Of a stretch of DNA of 64,000 bases, positions 10,912-22,814 are shown piece after piece. The DNA is from Branchiostoma lanceolatum. Its lineage: Eukaryota; Chordata; Leptocardii; Amphioxiformes; Branchiostomatidae. Made by a program: the position numbers and the translations under genes. The notes under the pieces were generated by a model. It was given only the letters and a program-made list of their open reading frames with translations. It did not search any database and had not been told where the DNA came from. The stretch covers positions 13,319,029 to 13,383,028 of the forward strand of contig NC_089737.1 in the NCBI RefSeq assembly GCF_035083965.1, read 5' to 3'. How positions within the stretch are numbered: the stretch's first letter is position 1; every line of letters starts with the position of its first letter.

Positions 10912-10961
10912 GTTTGGAAATAAATAGAGCCTGGGCACCAAAAACAGGGTTTGGTTCATCT

Positions 10962-13900
10962 CTAGCCTTCTGTCTTGACTGAATTGGTGCCATTGCCTGA
11001 AAGGCAAAGATAGAACATTACAAATGGTGACAAAATGTTTAAGAAATACATATTATAACTAAGAATCTATTGTGTAAATATTTTGCAGCGTTGTCCATTT
11101 TCTGCGCATAAAAATACATCCCTAAATTTCAGAGAATGATTACAATACATTACCATCACTTCTACTGATACATATAATGTAATAAATACACACCAAACAC
11201 ATGCATATCTCCTGTATAGTATAGCCTTCCACAAATAAGTTATACTGATATTGCACACTCTTCAAAATGTTAATTCATAGAAGATTTGCATGTGCTTAAC
11301 TAAAGCTTTTGTTTTAATTAGTTTTTAAAAAGAGTTCTTCTTTTTTCGAATATATATCTACAACTGTTTTCTCATCTTTAAAAACTGCAACATTTTGAGT
11401 TGTACAAAACTGGTGTGTTATGTCTAAAGGTAGTTTACTGGTTATGCAAAACAAACATTTGGATATGCAGCGATCTCTCCCACCTCCGTTGTTTGTTTCC
11501 TCTATGGCGTCCTCGGGTAAGACACACTTCCAGAGTCCGTACGTCGTGCCGACGTTTGTCTGCCACAGTCGCAGCGTACCGTCCTCCGAACCGCTGGCGT
11601 ACAATTCTCCGTCGGGGGAGAAACGCACGCAGTGGACAGGGCCAAAGTGACCCTTGTAAGATTCTAAAAGAAAAGGTTACATGTAAGTGTCTTGGCCTTG
11701 GTAGTCCGTCATTGCTGAAGCTAACTGTGTTCTCATCACGAAGGTTGGGACCTCATGTGGCTCTGGAGACCAAATCCTGAGTGTAGGGGTTGATGTCCTT
11801 GAAAAATATACATTGTCAACACAATCTTTAAATGATATACATGTATCATAGAGTTTCAGTAAGGATGCTAAATTTGCATTCCTTAGTAAAACTTTTAGTA
11901 AAACTCTTCATCGACAACAATGGACGAACATCATAGAGTTTTACTAAGGAATGCTAAATTTGCTTTGATCTGCAAAAAATAACATTACTGTAACAGCAAT
12001 TATTTTCCCAACAGCAATTTTCAAACAAAGAGAAAATAAATACAGTCGAACCTGCCCAAGGCGACCACCCGGCGGACCGAGCAAAAACGGCCGCGATGGA
12101 CAGGTGGTCGCCATGAAGAGGATTCCACTCACATGTTTCCAGGTCGAGGTTTTCAAATACAGTACGTAAATGGTTGGAAAATTATGTGAATTTAGACAGC
12201 GCGACCCCCGCCAGGTTCAATTCTCATTGACAGAAAGATCCTACAAAAATTACATTTTCCGTTATCGTTGTAATAATTGCATACCGCTACATCGTGTACA
12301 AATTTTCGTCATAATTTTGACTACAAAACAATGGCTACAAATCGATGCCTCGCAGCGCCCTCCCGCATTCACACGTTACATTGAATAATACACACACACA
12401 CGCACATCATCGAAGTTTTAAGGCCTAAGACAAATCCCTAGAAAACACCTGCTGGTCGCAGCCTTTTTTTGGGGCGCCGACCGCTGGATAAAAGGGGCAA
12501 AAAGTTTTCGATCTGACAACTAATTATATAAGATGAAAACGGAACGGTGTGATTTCGTCGCGCCGCCAAGCTCTGTGCGACCGCATCGAAAGGTATTAGT
12601 CAGTGCAGCAGAACGCACAGCGTCCAATAAAGGTTTGTGAGATTCATGAAAATAAAAAGAAAATAAGAATATTAATTTTCATAAATAACTAGAGTATTCG
12701 TAAATGTTCATACACAAAAGCATCGTGTTTTAGAAAGGTCAGCGGTACGCCAAATCCGGGCCGCCCCAAATCCAAGATGGCGTCGGGACCGAGGAACAAC
12801 ATTTCTCGCCCGATGTTTTGCCCGCCGCGAAGTCATTTTTCGGCGGAGTTTAGTAAGACACAGACACATTTTTGTTGAAAATACAAGAAATAGATAGTAA
12901 TTTCTGTGAAATCTGACTTTTTGACGCCATGCACTACGTATCCGTTCTGAAAATTGAGTTTAAACCGAACTGAGTTTGCGGTAAACTATAAGATTACGAT
13001 AGGCACAACAACATCACAAACATCTGTCTTTACAATGTTTATAGGGGGAACGTTTTATCAAAACACTTCATGGAGGAATCGATGCTATAACATTGCTATT
13101 CCATATATTTTTGTCCTTATTTTTGTCCTTCAAAGTCTTGAAAACATTTCCGTGAAATCCGACAGCAAAATGATCTGATGTCACCACACGCTTGAAAATT
13201 AGGCGGCCGCCATGGGCAGGGATTGTGCTCTGTGCGGTCCCAATTCGTGGGGGTCGCGGTCGCGTTGGACGGGTGGTCGCCTTGGGCAGGCAGCTTAATG
13301 CTTGTGCCTATGGGGAAAATTTTCGGGACCGAGAAAAAGCGGTCGCCATGGCCAGGTGGTCGCGTTGAAAAGGTGGTCGCCTAGGCAGGTTTGACTGTAG
13401 TCTCAAACTTGTCAGTTACTCTCATCAGGGCCCATGATAAGGAACACAGCAACCAGTTTGAAGCCTGGCATAGCAGCTCAAGAAAAACATACTTTTTAGA
13501 GACATTTTAACATGTAAATTTAAACAGTTCTTACCCAGTTCTGAGCCAGTTTCGTAGTCGAACTTGTAGAGTTTGAAGTCCTCTCCACCAATCACATAGG
13601 TGCCCTTGTCTTCGTTCAGGGAGGCTGAGTACACCTGTGATGGAGTACTGTAGGACTTCAGCTTCTCTAAGCTGTGAGGAAGACAATAGTAAATTGTCAG
13701 AATGTGACTTAGGGCTGTATGCCAAAATGTAGTATAAAGAACAAATGTTTACAATTGTATTTTTATCCAGTAGTAAAGATTCAATTTTATTCAATCTCCT
13801 TTCCTGACCTGATGACTAATATTCAGAAACGTATCAAGAACAAAGTACAGGTACACATAGAGCTTTGTACCAGACCCAGCTTTACATCTCATTCAAGAAG

Positions 13901-16900
13901 ACGTCCCTAACTGAAGCTAGGTACTCTTTTTCACCTGAGTTGAGCACGGAAATAGGTGTAACCGTGTAAAGTGCCTTTCACAAGGGCAGAGCACTAGGGC
14001 ATGCCAGGGATTTGAACCAAGAACCTTTATGCACAGACTATCATCTTCATCATCAATAACAAAGTTACTCAAGCAACTGGATAAAGTCTTGTAGACAGAA
14101 GATAGTGCTGTGAGATGACTGAGTCACTAACGAAAGAAAGCAAATGTTGAAACATCTGACAAAACTTATCCATCTTGTAATTTTTGGATTGTGTGTCTTA
14201 TTACCTGGGCGTCTAACCTTCATTGACGCATTAACATCATCACACTAAATAGGTCTTAGATAAGTTGGCAAAGACAAACAACACTCCTACCTGTCTGAGT
14301 TGTAGAAACTGACAGTTCTGCCATTGGTGACCACGAGGATGGATCCGTCCTTGGTGAGAGAAATGTCCGTCATGATGCTGTCTAACTCCAGCTTCTTTAC
14401 CTCAGTTTGTGATGTGATATCCCACATTCTGGAAAATATATGTAATGCATAATAAATAACTCTCAATTCAAAATCATAATGATACTGTGGATCCCAAAAT
14501 GTTTCTGTTTTATTTTTGTATTTTTATGGTGACTTCCTTCTGCATTATCCTGGCACTAATGTATGTTACATTAGACCAGTTTGGTCTGGAATGTAAAACT
14601 TACTCATGTACTTTGCCATACAGTACATGTAATCAAAGACCATTAATTTTGAAATCTGTGTGTCTGTCGTATAGTTACGACACTTAACAAAACAAACTTC
14701 GGAGATATCATAACTTTAAGGAAAATACTAATTACAAACATACCTGACTGTTTTGTCATCGCCCCCGCTGACCAATCGTTTCCCGTCTGGAAGAAACAGC
14801 GCATCCTTTACGTAGTTGGTGTGACCAGTGAAGACTACAGGGTCGGCTTCTGGCTTGTTCAGATCAAAAATCTTCAACAGTTTCTCATTTCCTCCTGTTA
14901 ACAACTGGCTGCTGTCCTATAGAAAAAGATGAAACAAGGGAGGATCCATTAACAAGTTTGAGGAATGGACGTCATGTAATATTATATACTGATATTGCCT
15001 TAAGCTATATAAAATAAGCAACAACAAGAATGTGAATGAATAAATGAATGAATGAATAATCACATCAATGAATGATGAAATGGATGAAGTTGCATGACTG
15101 AATGAAGGAATAAGTGAAGGATGAATGAATGGACAAATAGATAAAGTCAAACTTTATTGCACAACCATTGTAACAGGACCTGGTACAAGTACTACAATAT
15201 GGCAAGTTCTTGAGCAGTACTAAACATCAAGACTTATATTTATGCCTTTGCCTATGACAATGCTAATGAGTTCTACATAACTTAAGACTGAATACCATGT
15301 TTCTTTCATATGAGTGATACAATACATAATGGAAAATGAGTGAAAGATACCTTAGAAAAGTCCACACTCTTCACGATGTGTTTGTGTGAAAATGTTGCAG
15401 TTTCTTCCCCAGACACAGCGTCCCAAACTTTCCTGTAAATGGATTAAAAAAACTATTTGTCAAATTTTTAGATGTTTTAAGAGTCAAACGAGAAAAATCA
15501 ACAGTTACACAGCTATAATCTTTACAAAATCATCATATTCTTACGACACATAGTAGTAGTAGTAGTAGTCCACTGTGTTCTGCTGCTGCAGTGGTTTGAA
15601 CACCCTGCAGCGGCAGTCAGTCTTACTTTTTTACGACACATACCATCCGTTAACTGATACAAAACTTTAAAACACACCTTAAATATTTAGTCTTAAGAAT
15701 CATTGCTAGTGAAAATTCTATCAGAAAAGGTTTGGCTTACGCCGTAAAGTCGGCAGCACCGGTGGCCGCTCTGGTAGCATCTTCGTTTAGCGTAGCGCCC
15801 CAGACTGCGCCCTTGTGCCCGAGAAACGTCCCAATCCAGTCTCCCGTGTCACCCTGACGTAACATGGGCTTCCCATCTGAAACACAAGGTATAACAGATG
15901 AAATGGTACATTCAGGTAATCTCCGGCTAGTCTAAGCAGAATAAGGGGCAAAATAGTTTGCCTGAGTGTCATTCTAGTTAGCTTGGATGCCAGACCCCCA
16001 ATCTCTAAAATATCTATCCTCAAACAATAGATATTATACTTTATAGAAATTGGGGGGTCTGGCATCCAGGCTACATCGTGTTTAGGTCCAGGGCTCCCAT
16101 ACTTTTACTTTTTAGTCTACCCTCACTTTGGTTGGTTAGGGAGACTATGGAAGCCCTGGAACTAAGAGGGATGACACTCAGGCTACAGGCCAGAATCTCC
16201 AGGCGTCCCCCTTGAGCTTGAGGATGAAAAGGGTTGCCTTCTTCACATCAATATAAGTAATGTAACATTAATTAATGTAACATTAATCCTTGTATTAGAA
16301 ATATTGTCTGTTCATATATTTACACATGTACAAAGAAGCGAGAAGAAGTCGACTCTACTGGACTAGCTTAGTTTAATAACACGTTTTGTCTACACTATAT
16401 GTTTACAGCTTGTATTGTTGTATTTATGTCCTTGTATGTTCCATGTGTTAAGTTAGACGACCTGTACCTAGCCCCTCGGGGCATGAATGCACAATAATTT
16501 AAGGTCTTTCATTCATTAACATTTTGAGTACTGAGTATCAGTCCCTTGTTATCTGTTACAAATTACAATGAAAGTAAGAGATGTCAGCACTGTTTTTGCG
16601 GGAAGGTTTGTTCTTCTAAGAATAGAGGGTGAAGAGTTGTTGTAAATTTCTGGGACCAAACAGATTATTGAAAAAACAGGAACATTTTTTAGCATTGATA
16701 CTACTTCCTCAAGGTATATAAACAAAAGCTATAATAAAGTCTTCATTTGAACCTTGTTTGAACACAGAAAAACACAACTAAACCTATATCTAGATATTAT
16801 CATGTGGGGTTTACAGTTAGTTTCTAACATGACAGCTGTTCGTAATAATCAACCAAGTTCGACCATGCTCGCCACATGACTATGTTCATGCCCCCCTCCC

Positions 16901-17084
16901 CACGCCCTCGTTTGTCTACAAATACCACATACAGAACAACAAAACACTGGTCCAGAAGTTTGTCCTTACCTTTACAAGCGCTGATGAGAAAGTATCCGTA
17001 CGGAGTGAGTCGGCTGAAGGCTAGTTTGACCACAGGGCGGGTGTGACCACTGCAACTCAGCGGGGTCTGGCGAATGGCGGCCAT
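10962..17084 (-). CDS. STRAP: STRAP, serine/threonine kinase receptor-associated WD40 protein
   Basis: Eight exons splice in phase: 16970-17084, 15741-15876, 15351-15432, 14744-14916, 14291-14428, 13535-13671, 11484-11663 and 10962-10996. They give 331 residues from [19 protein letters not shown] to a short tail ending KTEG. The sequence follows animal STRAP closely from end to end ([72 protein letters not shown]). It is a seven-bladed WD40 propeller. In animals STRAP dampens TGF-beta receptor signalling and joins the SMN complex / UNR RNA-binding assemblies in the cytoplasm. The C-terminal tail is shorter than in vertebrate STRAP (about 350 residues). The last exon (10962-10996) is chosen by phase and acceptor alone and is the least certain; reading through the last donor would give a different tail. 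All domain exons are secure. Confidence 0.96.
12041..13399. mobile_element. 1.36-kb non-autonomous DNA transposon in a STRAP intron
   Basis: The ends form a terminal inverted repeat of about 28 bp: left TACAGTCGAACCTGCCCAAG, right (reverse complement) TACAGTCAAACCTGCCTAGG, both continuing into CGACCAC. Further GGTGGTCGC repeats sit just inside both ends. Reading all frames shows only short open stretches, so no transposase is encoded. It lies between STRAP exons 6 and 7 and should be removed with the intron. Superfamily is not assigned. Confidence 0.8.
15960..16183. mobile_element. Nested palindromic MITE in a STRAP intron
   Basis: The outer ends are GCCTGAGTGTCAT and its reverse complement ATGACACTCAGGC. 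Inside lies a second palindrome, 15978-16073, whose arms read TGCCAGACCCCCAAT and ATTGGGGGGTCTGGCA. A third inverted pair (CCAGGGCTCCCATA / ATGGAAGCCCTGG) lies at about 16090-16160. The order suggests one element inserted into another. Confidence 0.75.
16320..16520. repeat. Possible LINE 3' tail fragment
   Basis: An A/T-rich stretch ends in CCTAGCCCCTCGGGGCATGAATGCACAATAA. Similar tails (a GC palindrome, then gene-free AATAAA-like DNA) occur near 57000 and 61720. No reverse-transcriptase coding remains. Confidence 0.3.
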
Positions 17085-17090
17085 CTTGGG
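17078..17090 (-). promoter_or_regulatory. TISU/YY1-like start-codon context of STRAP
   Basis: The minus strand reads CCCAAGATGGCCGCC around the start codon. This is one mismatch from the TISU consensus (SAASATGGCGGC), which marks short-5'-UTR housekeeping genes and binds YY1. That would put the transcription start very close to the ATG. Confidence 0.4.
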
Positions 17091-17700
17091 AGGAAGGGAA
17101 GTGGACTGAACATAGCCTATAATTCGTCATATGGCATAACGAGCAATATTAAAAAGAAGGAAATTGTTTAAAACTGATAGAACTGAATGCAGTATGGTCA
17201 ATCATTTTGAAGAGCTTTTTATATTTTTCCTTTAGAAATCATGGTATTAAGTTGACGGAATCAGACAAGTGGAGGAGTGGAGATGGACTGAACATAGCGT
17301 ATGATTCGTCACATGCCATAACGAGCAGTAAAAGAAAGAGCCGATTCAAAACTGATAGAAGTTAAAACAGTATACTTGTTAGCAACACCGGGTTGACGAA
17401 GAGACAGAGTTCGTCTCGAAAGCTCCCCGTAGCAATTTATGTACGTTGTGTGTAAGGATTAAATGTTTGTCAACAGTATACTTGATAGCTTGTGAGGAAT
17501 ATGCATTATTCACTTTTATGGATCATCTTATGATTCATTTTATGAAGATAAAAGTTTTAACTAGACGTTGAAATTAATCCACTATAAAAGACCGTTCAAT
17601 AGCGACATCTGTCGTTTTGGATCTAAACTGCAATATCATGCCTCGCCAGTGACACCTCAAGTTGCAGTACCAGTCGGTGTTGCGTATTGCGTAATGCTAG

Positions 17701-17784
17701 TAGCCTGGTATCCAAACCTATTATAGCTACCGGTCTTCTGCACAAATAGGGAGAAAGAGACAGCTACAATAGGTTTGGATATTA
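17701..17784. mobile_element. 84-bp palindromic MITE
   Basis: The arms TAGCCTGGTATCCAAACCTATT and (reverse complement) TAATATCCAAACCTATTG... bracket a short loop. The ends match the TAGCCTGG family seen at 5751 and 15978. Confidence 0.7.
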
Positions 17785-18539
17785 AAGAGGTTATAATGCA
17801 GGAAAGGCAGTTTGAAAAGGCTGTTCTTCCTGAGTTACGACTAAAATTTGGAAGGAAAGCAAAATACTACGACAAGAGGAAGTTGGCACTATTCTTATCG
17901 AATTTTCAGACGCAGAATAAAGATTCTTGAAGCATATACCACGTAAGAAAAGACTGCTTTAAAAGCTTGGCATGTCTGCTTTTGAATACTGAGAAAACTA
18001 CATGGGTACTTGCTGGCTGTGATATTACAACTTGTTGAATGATAATGATGCCCTCTAAAGAGATATAGAATATATACATTCAACACATTTTGTGGAAAAA
18101 AAAACAGGTCCTATTTTTAAGAGTCTAGACATCATCAAACGGTCTTACCTCGTGCTATTTTTAGGAAGTCTTAAGCTATATTTATCACAGGCTGTTACAT
18201 CATTATCCGTTTTTAAAGCAATCAAACGGTTGAGCTATTAATGGCAACAGAGGAAACCCCAGGAACAATAGGTGTAACTACGACGTCAACAGACGGGCTT
18301 GCCCTTGCAAATTGTCGGTTGCTACGGCTGTCAATAACAGCGGCTTCACTGGGCACGACCATTTCAACCCCCAAGTGTTAAAAGCAGTTGTACTGCCACA
18401 ATTGTGCACTGAGTGGACGTAAATTCAGGATACGACTACTATCCAGCTGTGCTATCTATTGTAGGTCGTTGACATTGTCCGACGAGTATTTTTGGTATCG
18501 CCTGGAGGTATATGTGAGTAATCCCTTACACCGATAGAG

Positions 18540-18545
18540 TATATA
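18540..18545 (+). promoter_or_regulatory. Candidate TATA box of SRPBCC gene 1
   Basis: TATATA about 75 bp upstream of the start codon at 18617, within a plausible distance for a short 5' UTR. No other evidence. Confidence 0.35.
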
Positions 18546-18616
18546 CAGGCCGCGTTTAGACCGGGCGTTTCTACATAGAGAAAATCTCACAGCGACAAGA
18601 AGCGACAACTTTCACG

Positions 18617-20346
18617 ATGGTGGCTGAGAAGACCTTCAAACCTTACGTGTTCTCAACGGTAGCTTTTGTAGCTATCTTATGCGCTCTTGTGCCATATACC
18701 CTTGTGAGGTAAGAGTATATCATTTTTGTACACACAGAAGACCTTTTTGTTGAGTGTTATGAATAGCACTAGTTTTGTTTCGTAAATAAGCCCGGCACCA
18801 TGGAATTTGTTTTGCCTTCAATATCTGATTTTCACTCAATTTTGTCTTGTTTATATCCATCATTTGTTGTTGTTTCCAGGGTACAATTTGTGGTAAAAGA
18901 GGAAATTTTCATAGCCGCTACGCCCGAAGAAGTCTTCGCCTTTCTAAGCGACGTTCGGTTACTCGACCACGTGCATCCTTACAGGTGAGTTTATATATGT
19001 ATATATATTTTGAACGGTATCACTCGATGCTGTAAGGTAAGAATTGGCCACTATTAGGCACTGAACTACATGTATTCATAAGTTGAAGAAGGATATATAT
19101 CTATATATAACGTTATCCCTCGCCAAGAAGGTTTTGTTCGGTGCTGTTGCCTTTGTGGCGTGGTTTTTGGACAGGATAACTTGAGAAGCTGTGGATAGCT
19201 TTGTACGAAATTGTGGTCATGTTTGCAAGAAACGGATAAAAAGTTGTTGGGCAAGGCAGTCGGTAAGACTGTTTGAAAACAAAGAGTACCAAGCACAATA
19301 TAACCGAACAAATCTCACCTGCTAACGTTTGTTGTGTTACAAGGCATTGAAAGGGTTGTCCTTACTTTAAACATATCCCGGACATATTACAACCAACATT
19401 ACGAAGCTACTCACAAATTTTTCTTTTAAGGCTATTACATAATAAAAACCCTCTAATAGCGTCATATTCTATTGATTTTACCATTTGTCGGAAACATGAA
19501 TAAAGATATATAGCGGCAAACATCCGGCTCTAAAAGGTTGGTTTGTGTCCTGTTTTGTTACAGAATCGAAGCCCGTGACATCCAACATTTCAGCGAGCTT
19601 GAGTTGAACTACACCAGTGTGGAGAGAGTGGACTATGTGAAGGGGGTCTACTCCACCGTATACGCCTTCCCTGTGTGGGTTCGCTTTGCAAAGTAAGTGT
19701 TGTTGTTACTTGATCCCTAAGAGAGTGAAGAAATATATTTTGGGCTTCTCTCTCTCTGTCTCTCTCTCAGTGTCTCCCTGTGACCCTCTGAGTCTAGATC
19801 TCTGTCTATTTCTCTATCTCTGTATCTCTGTCTGTCTCTCATTGTCTCTCTTTCTCTCTCTCTCTCTCTGTGTTCTCCCTCTGTCTCTCTGTCCCTCTCT
19901 GGCTGTCTGTCTCTCTGTTTTCTTTAACTTAACCAACGCAATGAAGCTCTTCACGAACACAAACAAGGATTGCAGCAATTTCCGATCTCTCCGATAACTC
20001 ATGTTTTCAAATCTATTTCTTACCTAGAATTAAAAACGGGTACCAAGTCCGCTCTACCTATGACGTCCTCAATGGAACCCTCATCGCGCGCCAGGCTTTC
20101 ACCATCACAGCCGCAAAGCATGCCGGTCACAACGGAACCATGCTGACGGACAAGAACCTAATGGAATGTCCCTGGGTCTATTCTTACGCAACATTTTGGA
20201 AAGCTAAGGAGGCGCACAGGGACATCCTTGAGGGGATGAAGCAACTGCTCGAGAGAGAACATGTGTTCGAACTGAATTTACCGAACAGGTATCTCACCGG
20301 AAGTGACGTCACGAGTCGACACATTCCTTGTGTTACGAATCAGTAA
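18617..20346 (+). CDS. Membrane-anchored SRPBCC/START-like protein, gene 1
   Basis: Four exons (18617-18708, 18880-18984, 19564-19692, 20028-20346) join in phase 2 at every intron and give 214 residues. Residues about 9-30 are one hydrophobic segment (YVFSTVAFVAILCALVPYTLV), a signal anchor. The rest fits the SRPBCC (START/Bet v 1/polyketide cyclase) pattern: VVKEEIFIAATPEEVFAFLSDVRLLDHVHPY for strand 1 and the two short helices, and a long C-terminal helix KEAHRDILEGMKQLLERE that closes the ligand cavity. This fold binds lipids or other hydrophobic ligands. I cannot name the ligand or a vertebrate orthologue. A paralogue lies at 27290-34257. ATG chosen because it directly precedes the anchor. 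Confidence 0.85.
19740..19925 (+). repeat. CT-rich simple sequence in intron 3 of SRPBCC gene 1
   Basis: Irregular TCTCTCTG/TGTCTC repeats, with no coding content despite an open frame. Confidence 0.8.
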
Positions 20347-20378
20347 GACAAATTTATATGTATAATGAGCGGTTATGA

Positions 20379-20741
20379 AATAAAAAGATGGGTAAAGAGA
20401 TTTTAGTTGATTTTTAACAAATGTGTACACGCACATGCATCAGATTGTATTTAGTAGTGGTTTAACTTATCAAATGATGTTAAACTTTTAAATTGTGGAA
20501 ACGTTGGAAAGTTGGCCAGTCATTCTCTTTCTTAGATATGCTTTGAATAACTCATCTTTCTATGGTGCTATATTTCTTATCATAATGTGCAATGAAATGA
20601 ATATTCAATATTGTTTCACTTAGACTATCGAATGAGTTTAAATGTACGATGCATTGGATATACGTGAGGTTACGGTTATATTGGGCTATGGATGATGTAA
20701 TGTATTTCATAGAAGGCTAGTAGCTGAACTTTGCCAATAAA
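20379..20741 (+). terminator. Candidate poly(A) signals of SRPBCC gene 1
   Basis: AATAAA at 20379-20384 (33 nt after the stop) and again at 20736-20741. Either could end the transcript. Confidence 0.45.
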
Positions 20742-20952
20742 TCTATGTAATCACTGGACATCCTCTGTTTGGTCTCTTTGGCTGTAAAAATATACCTTAA
20801 CTAGGAAGGGGTAGACAATTCACTGCTACCAGGCCAGGCGTTGTGCCGGAACTGTTTGACCCTGTTTATGGCAGAAAAATATCAGCAGAGTTCGATCAAA
20901 AACTCTTTTACTGACCCGTTCCTTATTCAACATTTCATAAATCAAGTTCTCT

Positions 20953-21170
20953 CTCACCCTCACTCACTCACTCACTCACTCACTCACTCACTCACTCACT
21001 CACTCACTCACACTCCCTGAGCCATTCACTCAGTCACTCACTCAGTCACTCACTCACTCACTCACTCACTCACTCACTCACTCACTCACTCACTCACTCA
21101 CTCACTCACTCACTAACTCACTCACTCACTCACTCATTCACTTACTCACTCACTCACTCTCATACCTGTA
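20953..21170 (+). repeat. (CACT)n tetranucleotide array
   Basis: Roughly 50 copies of CACT with scattered substitutions. Confidence 0.95.
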
Positions 21171-21485
21171 TCTCTGTGCTAGATCAATGATTGACAGATA
21201 CGTTAGAATCCTTAAAGGAATAAGACCAAATATAGATCTGTCAATGACCTTGCGTTTGTTAACTTTGTCACGCCATGCAAGGTAGACTAGCCCCACACCT
21301 GGCTACGACTGCCCGGGGGTGTACATGGGTTTACTCACTGCCCCGTACATAAGTAGGAGATCAACCACACGGCTTATGTACAGCTGAATAATACCCAACT
21401 TTTACTGAATTGGAATCCCTAAATGATACGGGAAACCCCCAATAGGAAAAACGGATGGCAAAGATGTGTTGCCATTCGGGTGTGT

Positions 21486-21489
<4 letters not shown>

Positions 21490-21518
<29 letters not shown>

Positions 21519-21543
21519 AGTGTGTGTGTGTGTGTGTGTGTGT
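21490..21543 (+). repeat. (TG)n microsatellite
   Basis: About 26 TG dinucleotides with one GA interruption. Confidence 0.95.
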
Positions 21544-21847
21544 AGGTGTAGGGGAGATTGGGTGCTTGGCTGTATGAAGTTTGCAATTTTCATAAATTAC
21601 ACAAGGGGGCGTTTGTAAATCACCTGTCATATGTATCTGTTGAAATTGAAGATAAAGCACACTTTAGACGTACAGATATAAAGGAAGTCAAGCGCAACAA
21701 AGAATGGTAGAAATGCTCAGGTGTTAACTATTAAGAATTTGTCATGATAATACACAATTATATTGATCATCACAATAAAGCACACTTTAGAAATACTATA
21801 CTAGTAGTTGCACAGTAAAGATGCTTTTTACAAAGTAACGCTATCAC

Positions 21848-22361
21848 CAGGGGTGCCAAAGAATACATACGAATTTTACGGAATACATACGATCCATTAC
21901 GCAGAAACATACGATCCGTACGGAATACATACGATCCATTACGCGGAATACATACGATCCTTACGGAATACATACGATCCTTACTAATTTGGACAAATGT
22001 GCCTGGATCACGTGACACCGGTGGCAAATTCAAGATGGCTGACTCGGGATAACCAGTTCTTCGTACGATATCTTGGCTTTTAAGGCTTAATAATGGCATA
22101 TCCCATCCGGTTAAACTCGAAAAATTTCAAGCTGCACTAAATAAAGACTGATGTAGGCTTAGACCAACTAGGAGGACCAGACAAAGCTAGATTTGGTGCT
22201 AGCGCGATGGCCAGCAAATTAGTAAGGATCGTATGTATTCCGTACGGATCGTATGTTTCTATTCTGCGTAATGGATCGTATGTATTCCGTACGGATCGTA
22301 TGTTTCTAGTAATGGATCGTATGTATTCCGTAAAATTCGTATGTATTCTTTGGCACCCCTG
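21848..22361. mobile_element. 514-bp foldback element with tandem-repeat arms
   Basis: The left end CAGGGGTGCCAAAGAATAC is the inverse of the right end GTATTCTTTGGCACCCCTG. The arms (about 21848-21991 and 22211-22361) are built from repeats of GGAATACATACGATCC followed by A/T-TTACG. The 220-bp centre is unique and includes a CAAGATGGCTGAC motif. No protein is encoded. Confidence 0.88.
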
Positions 22362-22814
22362 ATCACGGTCTCGAAGGTAGAAAAACTAGCTTCCATTGTA
22401 GTCCAAATGCCACAGAAGCCAAATACCGCGCACTTTGCGCAATGCTGCAAATACTGCTTTCTTGGTCAAATTGAAGGGGTATAAATACTTTCAAATCCTC
22501 CATTGGCACAGGTATCATTACACTCTAGTGCCAGTTTATCGTCTTCTATATAAGAAAAATGCCAAATATTCAGGTATTAAGAGCTATTGTTAAATCTGTG
22601 TTACATGTTAGAATGACGCAGCCATTTTGTCATAACATCGTAGAAATCTCTATAATACGTATCAATTACCATTATCCACTTAGGGTAAAAATAGCAGATA
22701 ATTTGCAACCTTTAAATGTGGAGCGACTAACCTGTTTAGGAAATCGCGGGGATCAAGAACACATCCTTTAATACTATCATATCGTCCGTCGTGCCAACTA
22801 GTCCGTAAAGTGGC

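Larger units (their letters stand above)
9252..10961. other. Region between CARD-kinase gene and STRAP
   Basis: This holds the likely 3' UTR of STRAP at its right end, with a minus-strand AATAAA at 10906-10911, only about 50 nt after the stop. It also holds a SINE-like copy (about 9640-9900), a degenerate copy of the CAGTCAAACCTG repeat family (about 10440-10740) and AT-rich DNA. I see no further gene. Confidence 0.6.
17085..18616. other. Head-to-head intergenic region STRAP / SRPBCC gene 1
   Basis: It contains two copies of a 60-bp stretch (17101-17160 and 17284-17345, sharing GGACTGAACATAGC and CATAACGAGCA). It also contains a TAGCCTGG-ended palindrome at 17701-17784 and otherwise unremarkable AT-rich sequence. 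Divergent promoters are expected here. Confidence 0.6.

Noticed and set aside
11400-11780. 126-codon plus-strand frame
   Set aside because: Antisense shadow of STRAP exon 7.
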